This document shows, piece by piece, positions 32,066-42,263 of a stretch of 64,000 nt of DNA (positions are counted from its first letter, which is position 1; each line of letters starts with the position of its first letter). The notes under the pieces are model-generated. The model was not told where the DNA came from, did not search any database, and saw nothing but the letters and a program-made list of their open reading frames with translations. Made by a program: the position numbers and the translations under genes. Source of the DNA: Trachythela sp. YZ-2020 (Eukaryota > Cnidaria > Anthozoa > Malacalcyonacea > Clavulariidae); the NCBI GenBank assembly GCA_016169945.1, contig JADLSH010000170.1, positions 1,178,001 to 1,242,000 of the forward strand. Reading direction: 5' to 3'.

Positions 32066-32255
32066 ATAAAGCTCGCTGGCAAGTCAAGCGATTGGCGGTA
32101 TAAACACGTTGGCTACCTCGTTGCCTTCTGCTTGGATTAAATAAAGCTCGCTGGCAACTGAAGCGATTGACGATAACACGTTGGCTATCTCCTCGTCTTT
32201 CTCGTTTTAATAAAGTCCTCTGACGAGTCAAGAGATTTTCGCTGTTCTCGCAAGT
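32066..32255. repeat. Tandem repeat, 2.6 units of about 70 bp
   Basis: Units start at 32066, 32140 and 32209 with ATAAAGCTCGCTGGCAA or a variant, and contain GCGATTG and ACACGTTGGCTA. The third unit is shorter and diverged (AATAAAGTCCTCTGACGAGT). The minus-strand ORF across it is a product of the repeat. Confidence 0.75.
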
Positions 32256-34200
32256 CATTTTCATCGTATAAACCGCGACACAAACGCGGCGCTTCTGTAC
32301 TAATAATCTGTTTACGCTCTACTGATCTGATGCAATTTCTCTCTGCGTGGCATCATGGTGGCCACAGTACCTATACTGTGATGATGGCATTCATGCACGA
32401 GCCAATCATATTGAATTCAGCAGCGTGTTGTTCACGTGCGGGTCACGTCACCTTAGGCAACCTTGCTCTGAAATTCTGAACCTTTAATCATTTCCATATT
32501 TAGATTTTAGAGAGCCAATCACTGTAACAGTTGTTTGACCGATTGCGGTATATAAATATAAACAACCGCTCATATTTGCCCCGTCCTTTTAAAAGTTAAA
32601 ACTGCCAATGCCTTATACTGCGATAGACGTCTATGATCATTGAAACTTTGCTTTTAGTAAAAAAAAATTATTTGTAATCTTGAGAGAGGACAAAGTTATC
32701 GAGGCAATGAATGTTGTGGATGAATAGTTGCAGACTTGCAGTAAATATTACGTTGTCGTTGTGTACTTGTGTTGAAAGAAAAACATTCGTTAATCGTTAT
32801 GTTTATGACTTATACTCAGTATTAAGTTATAGCAGGACAAAGAGTAAAGAGTAGTTACATGTATGATATAGTTTAGTTTTGTAAATATTACAGGGTTCAT
32901 ATTATTATTAAATGTTGTGTTGAAAATTTTGTTTACAGTAATATGACTCTACTGTATATGTCTGTACTCTATAATTCCGGACTGTCACTTCAAATTTTGC
33001 ACATGGGTGGCTATTATATATTAGCCCAAGTTAAGTAAGTCCAAGTCGGAAATCTGAATTGTTTGGTGAAATAGTATAAAAATTAAGGGTGTATAGTCGG
33101 CCACTGCCTTCAACTAGAACACCCACACAATTTTTAAGGGGATTTTTTCAAAGCGGAAATTCTGTTTAACTTTCGTTTTCCTAACAATGTCAATGACAAT
33201 GCATATATAAACAGTACTGTTGTTTACGTTCACACTTCAAACGTAATTATTTATATCACAGAAAATCAGAATTATACATCCCCCAATCCAATTATATCCC
33301 ATCAATTTAAGGTATACTGTAAAGTTTAAATTAACACGACTATTGGGACTGCAGGCTTTGCAGCACGTTTATACACGAGTTTATACACGTATGATCCCGT
33401 TTTATACCATAGAGGTTATAATATAAATCGGATACTATAGTCTGCACTGTTTTGATACTATTGGCATTGTCCCTATAGTTCATAAGGCTATAGTTGTATT
33501 TGCAATAATATAGCCTTTAAACTGCTACCACATTTACCTTCCTTATCATTTATATAATCTGCAAACTCGCATTTGAGATACAGTCTTTAAATATTTTGTC
33601 ATAATCATATTCTCGAAAGCAAATGTCAAATAATAATGCTCGGGAAGCGAAAATAAGTGAATTTCTACAATCCTTCCCGTTGATTATCCAGTACTGAAGG
33701 CACGTTGGTAAGTCAGTTATAATGACTGATTTCTCTCCGGTTCATCGACATATAGTTATACTATATATTGATAATTTGATATAATTATGTCTTGTCGCTA
33801 GACTCGCTACACCGCGACGTACGAATCTCGCAGTCACCTCGCGGCCACGCACTTGATAGCGCACGCGCATTTGTGATTGCACAAAAAATCGCGTGTTCCG
33901 GGGGAAAGTTCGCCAATTTAATGTCAATTCAACGTCTTCAGCAAATGTTTCAAGTTCAATATAAAGACTCTAATTCAGCATAGTTTGTGTAAAGTCGCCA
34001 TAAGATCAAAATAATATTTAAAGACAAATGTGAAGTCCTGTCTTGAAGGACTAAATCACTAAATGTTAATGAATTTAAAAAGAAACATAAATTGTTTGCA
34101 CCCCCCGGAAAGTTTACACTATGATTGAATGAATGAATGACTGACTCGTTTGAATTTTCGCCACTCACCACAATATTGCAAAGTTTCGAAGAAACTTTGC
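32256..34200. other. AT-rich region without supported gene
   Basis: I see no gene, splice chain or element terminus. The ORFs near 33742-33983 overlap on both strands and have no motif. The stretch lies between structured repeats A and B. Confidence 0.5.
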
Positions 34201-34210
34201 ACTAAAAATG

Positions 34211-34380
34211 ATTACATACAAAAAGGAATCTAACCTTTTCTTTTAAAAAAAGCACGACAGCGTGTATGTGTGGGTTTTGTGAGAGCCCTTTATGCAAAAA
34301 TTGAAAATGTACTTAAAAGAGAAGTTTACTGAAGACCGTATAAAAAATAAGCGGGTGTGCTTCGGTTATATAGGAGATAT
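34211..34380 (+). repeat. Structured repeat, copy B
   Basis: Hairpin 1 is AAAAGG-AATCTAA-CCTTTT at 34221-34239. Then comes GCACGACAGCGTGTATGTG and hairpin 2, GGGTTTTGTGAGAGCCC (34272-34288). It shares the downstream GTTTACTGA and GCTTCGGTTATATAGG with copy A. This is the most complete copy. Confidence 0.55.
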
Positions 34381-34436
34381 TTAAAAAAAATTATTTTAAA
34401 TAAATGATTTTTTTTAAAAATAAAAAAACAATATAT

Positions 34437-34520
34437 CTACAGGAATTCAACCTGTACTTTGAAAAAAGGACGGTAGTCGATATTGTACGTGTGTGAAAGG
34501 ATTTAAGGAATCCTTTTTAA
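34437..34520 (+). repeat. Structured repeat, copy C (diverged)
   Basis: Hairpin 1 is ACAGG-AATTCAA-CCTGT at 34439-34455. Hairpin 2 is AAAGGATT-TAAGG-AATCCTTT at 34496-34516. Both stems differ in sequence from copies A and B but stay paired, so pairing is kept while bases change. Confidence 0.45.
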
Positions 34521-34584
34521 AAAATTGTAATTGTAATTAGACTAACTGAATATGATCGCCGAACGAAACATGTACGTGTATGTA

Positions 34585-34690
34585 TTAAAATCTTTATATA
34601 CCAACAGGAATCTAACCTGTTCTTTTTTTACAAAGCACGACAGTAGGTATATGTGTGTGGGTTTTTAAAAACCCTTAAAAAATTACTTGC
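34585..34690 (+). repeat. Structured repeat, copy D
   Basis: Hairpin 1 is AACAGG-AATCTAA-CCTGTT at 34603-34621. Then come AAAGCACGACAG and hairpin 2, GGGTTTTTAAAAACCC, a perfect palindrome at 34659-34674. The order of elements is as in A and B. Confidence 0.5.
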
Positions 34691-35066
34691 CAATTAGCTC
34701 GACCATTACTGACTACTACAGACCAACTTAAGATATAAAAATTTTATTGTGTTTTTATAGCAAATTATTTACATTTTTATAACGCGACGTTATTGGATAT
34801 TGTTTGAGGGCGATGGAAGACGAAGCGTTGTAAAAATCAAAACCATGATCGAACAAGTGTTCTCATAGAAATTTTATATTACTGCAATATCGGACATGTT
34901 GATGAGATATGATTTTAGTAAAAAATCAATAAAATTTTTTTTATTATTAGACGGTAGATTATCGAAAATTACCGCGACATTGGGTGAGATGCGCGTGAAC
35001 GATCAGAATTTTCAAAGTGTTTAAATCGCCTATTGTTATTTATCAATTTTTTGTAGCTCTTATTTG

Positions 35067-35085
35067 TACAGGTTAGATTCCTGTA
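35067..35085 (-). repeat. Structured repeat hairpin, copy E
   Basis: On the minus strand TACAGG-AATCTAA-CCTGTA forms the same hairpin 1. It lies 47 nt after the stop codon of the minus-strand ORF ending at 35132, a position fitting a 3'UTR element. No second hairpin was seen. Confidence 0.45.
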
Positions 35086-35131
35086 TGTATAAATAAAAAA
35101 CAAAACAGATTTTGTATAAAGAGATTAAACC

Positions 35132-35355
35132 TTACAAAGCGATTAAACCTTCTTCTTCAAATAGTTTGTGCTCAATTTTCTTTACTTGATCTTTTACGTA
35201 ATGATGATAGATTGGTGATGGTATAGACGTAGCCATTTTCTCTTTTTGTTCCAGAAGATTCTCATATTTTTTAACACAATTTGCCATGAGACCACGAGGT
35301 ATATTGAAAGAAGTTCCATAACCTACCCATCTGCGACCATTTTTTCTAATAGGCC
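35132..35355 (-). CDS. Orphan ORF or last exon, about 70 codons
   Basis: The frame reads RKNGRRWVGYGTSFNIPRGL and ends KIEHKLFEEEGLIAL before TAA at 35132. It has no ATG at its upstream edge, so it is either a 3' exon or a truncated gene. The Lys/Glu-rich helical C-terminus looks like protein. I do not recognise it. Hairpin E follows the stop. Confidence 0.35.
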
Positions 35356-35389
35356 GTCAGCTGGTGCACCAAAACGTTTAGTTTCATTG

Positions 35390-35607
35390 GACACCTCGCT
35401 AAGCTAAAAGAACTTTACATATTCTTATAGATTAAAACACGCTGAATCCAAATCTAAAAAGTTCTTGTCAAGATACCCTGCAGTTTTTTTGTATTTCTCG
35501 ATTGAAATCTTAAAAAATTCACTGTTTTGAACTATGTTTATTAGCAATTCCGTGCAAAACTCATCGTTCAAAAAGCGTTTCGTAAGAATCGGACCAATAG
35601 TCTGCAT
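35390..35607 (-). pseudogene. Orphan ORF, member of an inverted duplicated pair
   Basis: The ORF (35607 to 35425) reads MQTIGPILTKRFLNDEFCTE and later EFFKISIEKYKKTAGYLDKN. The second half is repeated in inverse orientation at 37858-38032, where the frame reads FKISIEKYKKTAGYIDKNF and continues to CKVILA and a stop. Compared with that copy, an 11-bp block is inserted here at about 35430-35440 (GTGTTTTAATC), ending the frame early. No known family. Confidence 0.35.
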
Positions 35608-35700
35608 ACCTCCTACAACTCGGGCATATCTCGGGTCATTTTAAGATATACAAAATAGTAATGTACAAAACATTTGTAAACAAAATGTTACGTATTTAAT

Positions 35701-35946
35701 TCATATCAGGTTTCCGATAAAAATAAGTTTTTTTCTGATCGTTTCTGACAGCGATGAGGCGTAATATAGAAACAGTAGAGCTTCGTGAAGATATCGAGGG
35801 CTTTGTAAGGCATATTGACAATGGATAATGTAGTTTTCGACGGGGAAACGAAGGCCAACACGAGGATACTTTCCTGACATTAGCGTTCGCCTTACTTCGA
35901 GTACGAAGATCCGTTTAACTTTCAGGTATCTATAGCTATTGCCCAA
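35701..35946 (-). CDS. Orphan ORF, 81 codons
   Basis: ATG at 35946 opens MGNSYRYLKVKRIFVLEVRR and ends LSETIRKKLIFIGNLI. The composition (aromatic and basic, with alternating hydrophobics) looks protein-like. I know no family. It could be an exon of the same gene as the two minus-strand frames just downstream (35390-35607 and 35132-35355). Confidence 0.3.
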   Translation of the reverse strand: MGNSYRYLKVKRIFVLEVRRTLMSGKYPRVGLRFPVENYIIHCQYALQSPRYLHEALLFLYYASSLSETIRKKLIFIGNLI

Positions 35947-37857
35947 TTTTCTGATGCGCTAAAACAATTGACGGAGAGAAGTTATTTCCTTGTAGTTTGT
36001 GCGACAAAGTCTGCGAAGGACGGCCTATAACAAGGTCAACAAGGTCTGACAAAACACATAACGAATTGACTAAAGCTTGGCTTATATATCTTCTAGTTTA
36101 ATAAATATCATTGCTTCAATAAACAATGCAATTGTGTTTTGGCAAAGCACAATAATACTATAAATAATCTGAAGACTCGATATCTGCCATCTGACAAGGC
36201 GTTTGATAAGGTTTTATATCACCAGTGAAACATCAGTTGAAAGTATGTCAACAGGGCAGAATAGCCCAACAGAATATGGACGTGAGAATACAGACGTGAA
36301 TCGTGTCACATATATATATATATACATATAGCTCCTCTTTTGAATACAGAGGGGATTTGTGCAAGGTGTTGGTACCTTGAATCTTATCTCAAGAAATGAA
36401 CAGTACCAGACAATATTGCAATTTTGTTTCAATTGCAATTGTTTTATTTACAATTAATAATCAGTATTTACAAAATACATTACATTATTACACCCTATCA
36501 TTGTTTTGTTTATGTAAAATACCACGTTTATTTTCGCTACAAGGCTTTTGATCTGTAAACCCTGATCTATATCTGTGCAAATAATATACATTATATTGTT
36601 TTGCAGTTTTGCACTAATGTATATGTGGCTAACTGATTGAAGGCCTTGCCAAAATTAAGGTTTGCTTTTCTATTGCTGCTTAACAAGTTAACAAGAGGCA
36701 TAATAGATGGGGTAGTCTACCCATTATAAAATTATATTATAAATCTGCCTCACAATTAGGCACTTTGGTTTGCTATGCCACCTCAAAATTCTGAATACAG
36801 CAATCATATGCCCCAGTCACACAACAATGTAGCAACTGATGGTACAAGACACCTGCAGCTAGAGAGTTCAAGGGCTGTTCCTGATGAGGTCTTGGTGGTG
36901 CAGAAGCTATACAAATCTAGCGGCAAGGCTGCAAAACTGTTTCCAAGGGCATGTCAAGAAGCAGTCAGGGTCACAAAATTGACCAAATAGATATTAAAAA
37001 AATGAAATTTAGGGGATAGATTAGGAGTATAAAAATTGTTTATATCAAAGCACATCCCAGGTGTGCTAAAACGTTTACATTGAGAAATCTCAGGTGCAGT
37101 ATTGACGAATTCTGCAGTCTGGACAGAACAGATGTACTAAATGTGCTTTGAGGAATAGTGGGCTGACATCCAATGCTCAAATGCATCTCCTTTCATTTAT
37201 ATTTTACTACAGGAGTGTAAACTGTACAGTACAATCTTAATTAAACTACATACAAATATGAATCTACACAGTAGCAAGACTTTTGGGACCTTAAAATACA
37301 CAAAACAAATATGCTCTATAATTTAGAACTAATAAATCCTGTGTATGTATATTGCAGTGAACAATGAGGAATATAAATAATATATATATAGACATAGTGT
37401 TTAGACAAAGCGCAAGTGTATAATATTATAAAGATAAAAACTTGCGCCAAATGTACACAATGGCTTTAAATGAAGGTAGAACAGCAAGATATTGTCATTA
37501 TTCTTGACCTCAAGAGCAGCAGAACCATTCTTTAGTTAAAAGCTTTTCGTTTGCGCTGGTATCTTGAAAGCTAACTTCCTTCGCGTTGAGCAGCCATAAA
37601 AGCATTCTTTTGTCCTGTCATAACTTAAAACTATCGCTTAAATGTAGGAATACAATGGAACACATCTGAAATTCGAAGTTTAGGTGAAACAGGCAGAATA
37701 ACCGAAGATATGCAATATGATCTTTCTCGCATATTGACAAATCCATAAGAAAATAAAAAACACATGCCTCAAACAGCTGTCGCCTGTAAGTCGAATAGAA
37801 ACCGGCAGATAATCGGCGCATGTTCGTACAGGAAGTATGATTTTTGAAAGATGTGTT
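35947..37857. other. AT-rich region without supported gene
   Basis: It contains a TA run at 36311-36330 and an unrecognised 71-codon plus-strand ORF at 36775-36990. The minus ORF at 37618-37917 overlaps the inverted duplicate and is probably antisense to it. Nothing else is supported. Confidence 0.4.
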
Positions 37858-38032
37858 TTCGCGAATTTTTAAGATTTCAATCGAAAAATACAAAAAAACT
37901 GCAGGGTATATCGACAAGAACTTTTTAGATTTGGATTCAGATATAAGAATATGTAAAGTTATTTTAGCTTAGCGAGGTGTCCAATGAAATTCGTTTTCTA
38001 GCCATCTTTTGGTGCACTAGCTCACAGCCTAT
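37858..38032 (+). repeat. Inverted copy of the 35350-35522 segment
   Basis: The two segments, in opposite orientation and 2.3 kb apart, share long near-identical runs (AAAAAAACTGCAGGGTAT, AACTTTTTAGATTTGGATTC, AGCTTAGCGAGGTGTCCAAT). They keep the same frame in the coding part. Beyond the stop, homology continues through TTTTGGTGCAC to GCCTAT. Confidence 0.75.
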
Positions 38033-38100
38033 AATGCGTTTTCTAACATTTTTTCTAACATATTTTCTTCTTTTTCTTCTAAACATTTTACCGTTTTTTA

Positions 38101-38340
38101 TTTCTAAACGGATCGAGCCAGATCAAAAAAAGCCACTGTGCTGTTTTTTATAACGTCGCGATAATCGTCGACGGTTATTAGAGAATATTCCTAGATTATC
38201 TAAATATTCTTGTTGAAATATACTCCCGCCTTTCATTTTTTTAGAAAGTTTTTTTCTCCTCATTTTTTTAAACATTTTTTAGACCACAATCCGCACCGTG
38301 TTGTTTTTTATAACGACGTCGCGATAATATATTCCTCTTT
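38101..38340 (+). repeat. Diverged duplicated segment with GTCGCGATAAT words
   Basis: GTGCTGTTTTTTATAACGTCGCGATAAT-like sequence at about 38138 recurs as GTGTTGTTTTTTATAACGACGTCGCGATAAT at about 38297. CCGCACCGTGTTGTTT appears again at about 40003. The repeats lie between orphan ORFs of the AT-rich block. Their role is unknown. Confidence 0.5.
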
Positions 38341-38386
38341 TTAGAACTTTTTTTTTTCTCATTCACGATGACGTCGATTTTGTTGG

Positions 38387-38617
38387 TTATAATTTGAAAA
38401 GATTCCCAAAAACCGGTTTTTCATTTATATCATTTTGACCGGATATATAGCACTTAACACTTGTGACAATACTTATAACACTTGTGACAATAGAAGAGGT
38501 AATAGTCCAAAAAGACCACCACTTATATTTTCGCTTACGATTGGACGAAATCATTCCAGAATTGTGGTAATTGTATTTGCATCGAGAACGTTTTTTACTT
38601 GATCTTTGTTTATACAT
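38387..38617 (-). CDS. Small basic/hydrophobic orphan ORF, 76 codons
   Basis: ATG at 38617 opens MYKQRSSKKRSRCKYNYHN, a strongly basic start. A second basic patch (NRKRKYKWW) and a hydrophobic segment (FWTITSSIVTSVISIVTSV) follow, which could span or associate with a membrane. It ends VFGNLFKL. No family is recognised. A basic head plus hydrophobic helix is seen in some viral core or lytic peptides, but that is only analogy. Confidence 0.3.
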   Translation of the reverse strand: MYKQRSSKKRSRCKYNYHNSGMISSNRKRKYKWWSFWTITSSIVTSVISIVTSVKCYISGQNDINEKPVFGNLFKL

Positions 38618-38703
38618 TTTATTTTTTAATATACGGTTAGACAGTTAGAATGAGGAAACTCTTTATTTATTCATTTATGGTATTCACTACCAAGACCCTT
38701 TAA

Positions 38704-39785
38704 GGTTACTCCATATGATGAAAACACTGATTCCATCATTTTTTACATTTTTATATATTTGAATTGAGGGGCAGAAAATCTTTCGATCCTCACAGATTAT
38801 TTTCAAAAATATTAAAATGCGACCGAGATATAACTGAAAATGTTTAAAATTCGAATAATTTTTCCGCGAAAATAGTAATTGTAATTGACATTCTGCTAAT
38901 TGGTGTTAACTCGATACCGGATGGAGATGCAGGTGAGAAATTTTGTAGCAACGCACATACCCAATAGCTCTCATGTCCTGAATTTCGTTTTGCTGATTTA
39001 GCTTGCTCCTTATTCGCTTTGCTTTCCCTACATTTGCGTTTTGCCGGCATATTTTAATGTTTTTGTTTTGCCTGTTACGCACTTATAACAAACTAGATAA
39101 TCAATAAATGACACAGAACCACCTTGCCCAGAGCACCTTGCCAAAAGTACTTTGATGAGGTTCGATCTGATTGGCTTAGAGTTTTAAGTGAGAACAGAGG
39201 GCGGAGAAACACAACAGGGAGTGGAAAACCCCCACGAAATCTCTTTTGGCCTTTTACACAGAATGAAATATTCTCAGATTGTCCTCACAAAAAGAGAAAT
39301 GCACCGTGCACGTTTTATCCGATTCCTTCCAAACTTTGCCACAATGTAGAACAATAGTTAAGGAGCAAAAGTGTGTTCGCATTTTTCGTTTAACGCCATA
39401 GTTTAACGCCGAGTTATAGGCATCCGTTCCACCGTGTATACAAAATTTGTGTGAGTCAACTTGTCTGCTTTATATCAAAGCAAATACAATAGCTGTCAAA
39501 AAATGCGAACACACTTTTGTTCTTTGATTATCTGAGATGGGAAATATGATGTTTTGCAGGTCCTAGAGTTAAACCGGCGGCGTGCAAATCTCGTGACGCG
39601 AAGGAGGTCAGATTTTCAAAAGTAGCCCATAGCAACCACAGTGTTTTAAAATATAGCATTTTTGTTAAATTGCTGGTTACAACAACGATTTATCATCACG
39701 TACACAAAATTTGACGGCAAATGCGTAAAAATTGAGCGCGCGGTGAGCATTTTTGTAAAACGCCATTTCATCATGTGGAGTAACC
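38704..39785. mobile_element. Complete TTAA-flanked non-autonomous DNA element, 1,082 bp
   Basis: The left end is GGTTACTCCATATGATGAAA and the right end is the reverse complement with one difference (TTTCATCATGTGGAGTAACC). TTAA flanks both sides (38700-38703 and 39786-39789). A TTAA target is typical of piggyBac-type elements, but GGTTACTCC is not a usual piggyBac end, so the superfamily is open. It has no transposase ORF. It carries a short conserved coding exon on the minus strand (38961-39050). A second, left-truncated copy is at 5287-6320. Confidence 0.85.
38961..39050 (-). CDS. Second copy of the 30-codon exon in the TTAA element
   Basis: ATG at 39050 opens MPAKRKCRESKANKEQAK and ends GHESYW, followed directly by the donor GTATGTGCG. 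Length, start and donor are the same as at 5500-5589. Selection on an exon, or just recent shared ancestry of the two element copies, could explain the conservation. Confidence 0.35.
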
Positions 39786-40104
39786 TTAACCGCATACCAG
39801 CTTTAGCACCGTTTCTTATAAGCGAATTCATCATACGGACCAAAAATCTGCCTCGTTTTTTTTTTATAAGAACGTCGTGGACGACGATATCGTACGGTTC
39901 TTTTTCTTCTCATCTTTGTTTATGGTTTAAACACTTTATTTATTGTGTGTATTATTTTGGACCATTTTCCCAACGTACAAGTTCAGCTTTAGACCAAAAT
40001 CCCGCACCGTGTTGTTTGGATTTCATATACGGATAAAACCTGCTATAAGAATGTTTATATTTTTTACGACCTCTTCTTTTAATTTAATTTTATTTCTTTT
40101 ATAG

Positions 40105-40257
40105 ATGGAACGAGAGAATTATTATACTTACGGAAAAAACAATTATACTATAGAACAATTAAACAAAGATATAGACAGAATGGAAAGTAGTGTAAAATTT
40201 AAGATAATATTGTACGAATTAAAATGTAAAATGAAAAATGCAAAAAAAATTAAATAA
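40105..40257 (+). CDS. Short AT-rich ORF, 50 codons
   Basis: ATG at 40105 opens MERENYYTYGKNNYTIEQLN and ends with a Lys-rich KMKNAKKIK. It is preceded by TTTCTTTTATAG, which could be a splice acceptor. It is the first ORF after the TTAA element, with the same codon bias (A/T third bases) as the next ORF. No family is known. Confidence 0.3.
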   Translation: MERENYYTYGKNNYTIEQLNKDIDRMESSVKFKIILYELKCKMKNAKKIK

Positions 40258-40336
40258 ACATTTTTTAATTATAATCTTCTATTTAATACAGTGCGTAACT
40301 ATTATAGTCAAAATATTCACAGTAATGATCGCTATG

Positions 40337-40579
40337 TTAAAAAAAAATTACATTGTTATCGTCAATTATATCTAAATCTTCATGACTGTCTTTTACGTAT
40401 CCTGATACACATACATTTTTTAAAGTTGTTAACAGGAAAAAATCACATACTTCTTTTATATTTTTTTCCTTTTTAAACTCGATCACTCCTTTCCACCAAT
40501 GTTCCAGAACATTTTTCCAACACCATATTTTTAAACCATCAATATTTTTATTAAAAATATAACTATATTCTGTTAGCAT
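40337..40579 (-). CDS. AT-rich orphan ORF, 80 codons
   Basis: ATG at 40579 opens MLTEYSYIFNKNIDGLKIWC. It contains WKNVLEHWWKGVIEF and ends DLDIIDDNNVIFF. The Trp content and amphipathic pattern suggest real protein and not noise. It converges with the ORF at 40105-40257. I do not recognise it. Confidence 0.35.
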   Translation of the reverse strand: MLTEYSYIFNKNIDGLKIWCWKNVLEHWWKGVIEFKKEKNIKEVCDFFLLTTLKNVCVSGYVKDSHEDLDIIDDNNVIFF

Positions 40580-40599
40580 ATATCCTATATTTAGAGATA

Positions 40600-41526
40600 A
40601 GTTTTTTATACGTGTTAACGATTCTAAACAATTTTAATTTTAATACTTGTTGACAGGAACTTAATAGCTTTTACGCCTACTCATTTGTCTATAAAATAAC
40701 TTGTAAATAACGTAGAATTATTACAGTCTCGCTTGGCGCTCAAGAGAACATCTCTTCAAAACAAATCAACAAATTGTACCGACGATTTTTTTAAATTTGA
40801 AATAAAATTGTATATCATATTAGCGTTCTGAGTATTTCACCATTCAACTTAACTCAAGTCGATACTCATGCTAAAATAGTGTTCGGTAGGATGTTGTGTC
40901 ATTTACAGTTTTGTAAGAAATTCAGTTGTTGAAGTTTAGATGATTCTTTGCGCGCGAAAATTTCCCATTTTCTGGTATTTCTGAGAGTGTATTGTTTTTG
41001 TATCCTTGATACAAAGAGAAATTAAATGAATTATATTGTATTCATATCACACTAACCCACTAGGCATTTCTTCACTTCGCCTCAGAAGTCCTGTAAATGA
41101 AAATAAAGCAGAACGTTAATTTAAAAGATGGAAATTGTGGCAGAGTCAAAGAAAACCAGAGCATTAACATTAAATATACAATTTGTCGCTCATTCTTGCC
41201 TGAAAAAACGTAAAGAAAATTAAACTGTGCGTTCTTTAGTATATATAAATTCAGGAGATTTTGCCCTATAATCTACAATCCGCAGCCTTTGCATGCTCTT
41301 GCAGCGACTTGGCCACCTGCGGGCGAGGGGAAGTTAACATTATATAATAAGTTGTAGCGTTTTAATTTAGTTTCATACCTTCACTGACATCTTCAGCTCC
41401 CACGAATTCACTGAAAAGCAAAGAAAGGAATATATAGTTAAGCTGTTGAAATAAGCTTAAGGATCTTGAAATATAAGTATTAAAAATAACATTTTATAAA
41501 AACAATATGTTCTTTCATCTCTTGAC
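40600..41526. other. Intergenic DNA with one arm of a 44-bp direct repeat
   Basis: No supported gene. At 41204-41247 lies a 44-bp sequence (AAAACGTAAAGAAAATTAAA...) that recurs at 42193-42236, just before the Penelope ORF. Confidence 0.5.
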
Positions 41527-42120
41527 AAAGCACAAAGCCAATTAAAACAAAAAATGCTTAAGAGAGATTTCCTGAAAACGAAAGCTAAACAGACTGGTGA
41601 TCCATTAAATTGGCAGCAATATAAATACTCACGAAATTGCACGAATAATGAAATTAAAAAAGCAAAAAGTCAATATTTTACCGAAAACCTCAAGGCTAAT
41701 AAGAAAAATCGAAAATCAACCTGGAAACTTATTAACGAATTATAAATAAACTCTTGTAATGCTTCTAGTCACAAAACCATGCATATCCAATATCAAAGTA
41801 GAGTGAAAATTTAGCATCCGATATACCACCATCTGCCGTAGAACCTGAATAAGAAGCTGAAACCATTAGAGACCTTTGGCATTTTTCCGAACCGCAACCT
41901 CAAGAAATTTCGGTAGTTGCAAAGATTTGTAAAAAGCTGACTTTTGAGCAGTTGTATGAGTATCTGAACAACAACAATCCTCTAATATCTGCATCTCAAT
42001 CTGGTTTTTTCGACCATTGCACATGGTACACTATCTGCCCTAATAGAATGTCTCCAGTCCACATTCGACCAGGGCGTCCTTATTTTAATTTGAATTTTAT
42101 TATTAAAAAAACGCATTGCA
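41527..42120 (+). pseudogene. LINE fragment (end of linker and RT start)
   Basis: The ORF 41554-41745 reads KYSRNCTNNEIKKAKSQYFT and ends RKSTWKLINEL, the segment just before RT in CR1/L2-group ORF2. After a gap with stops, YEYLNNNNPLISASQSGF appears at about 41955, matching the QFGFR-region of RT, and then the frame is lost. Similar words exist in the two LINEs at 52-57 and 60-64 kb. The copy is short and dead. Confidence 0.65.
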
Positions 42121-42263
42121 ATCAAAGATTGAATTGCACGATTTTGCAATGATGTTATACTATAAGATATACATGTATATATATATATATATAAAAACGT
42201 AAAGAAAATTAAACTGTGCGTTCTTTAGTATATATAATTATATAGTATATATAATTCGCTGCG

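Noticed and set aside
34211..34380. Structured repeat as a tRNA (5-bp stems with 7-nt loops)
   Set aside because: The first loop AATCTAA lacks the U33-type anticodon loop pattern and no acceptor or D arm is found.
38704..39785. piggyBac assignment of the TTAA element
   Set aside because: The TTAA target agrees, but the GGTTACTCC end is not a usual piggyBac terminus and no transposase is present, so the superfamily is left open.
35132..40579. Definite endogenous virus
   Set aside because: No capsid, polymerase or packaging motif is visible. The AT bias and small ORFs alone are not enough.
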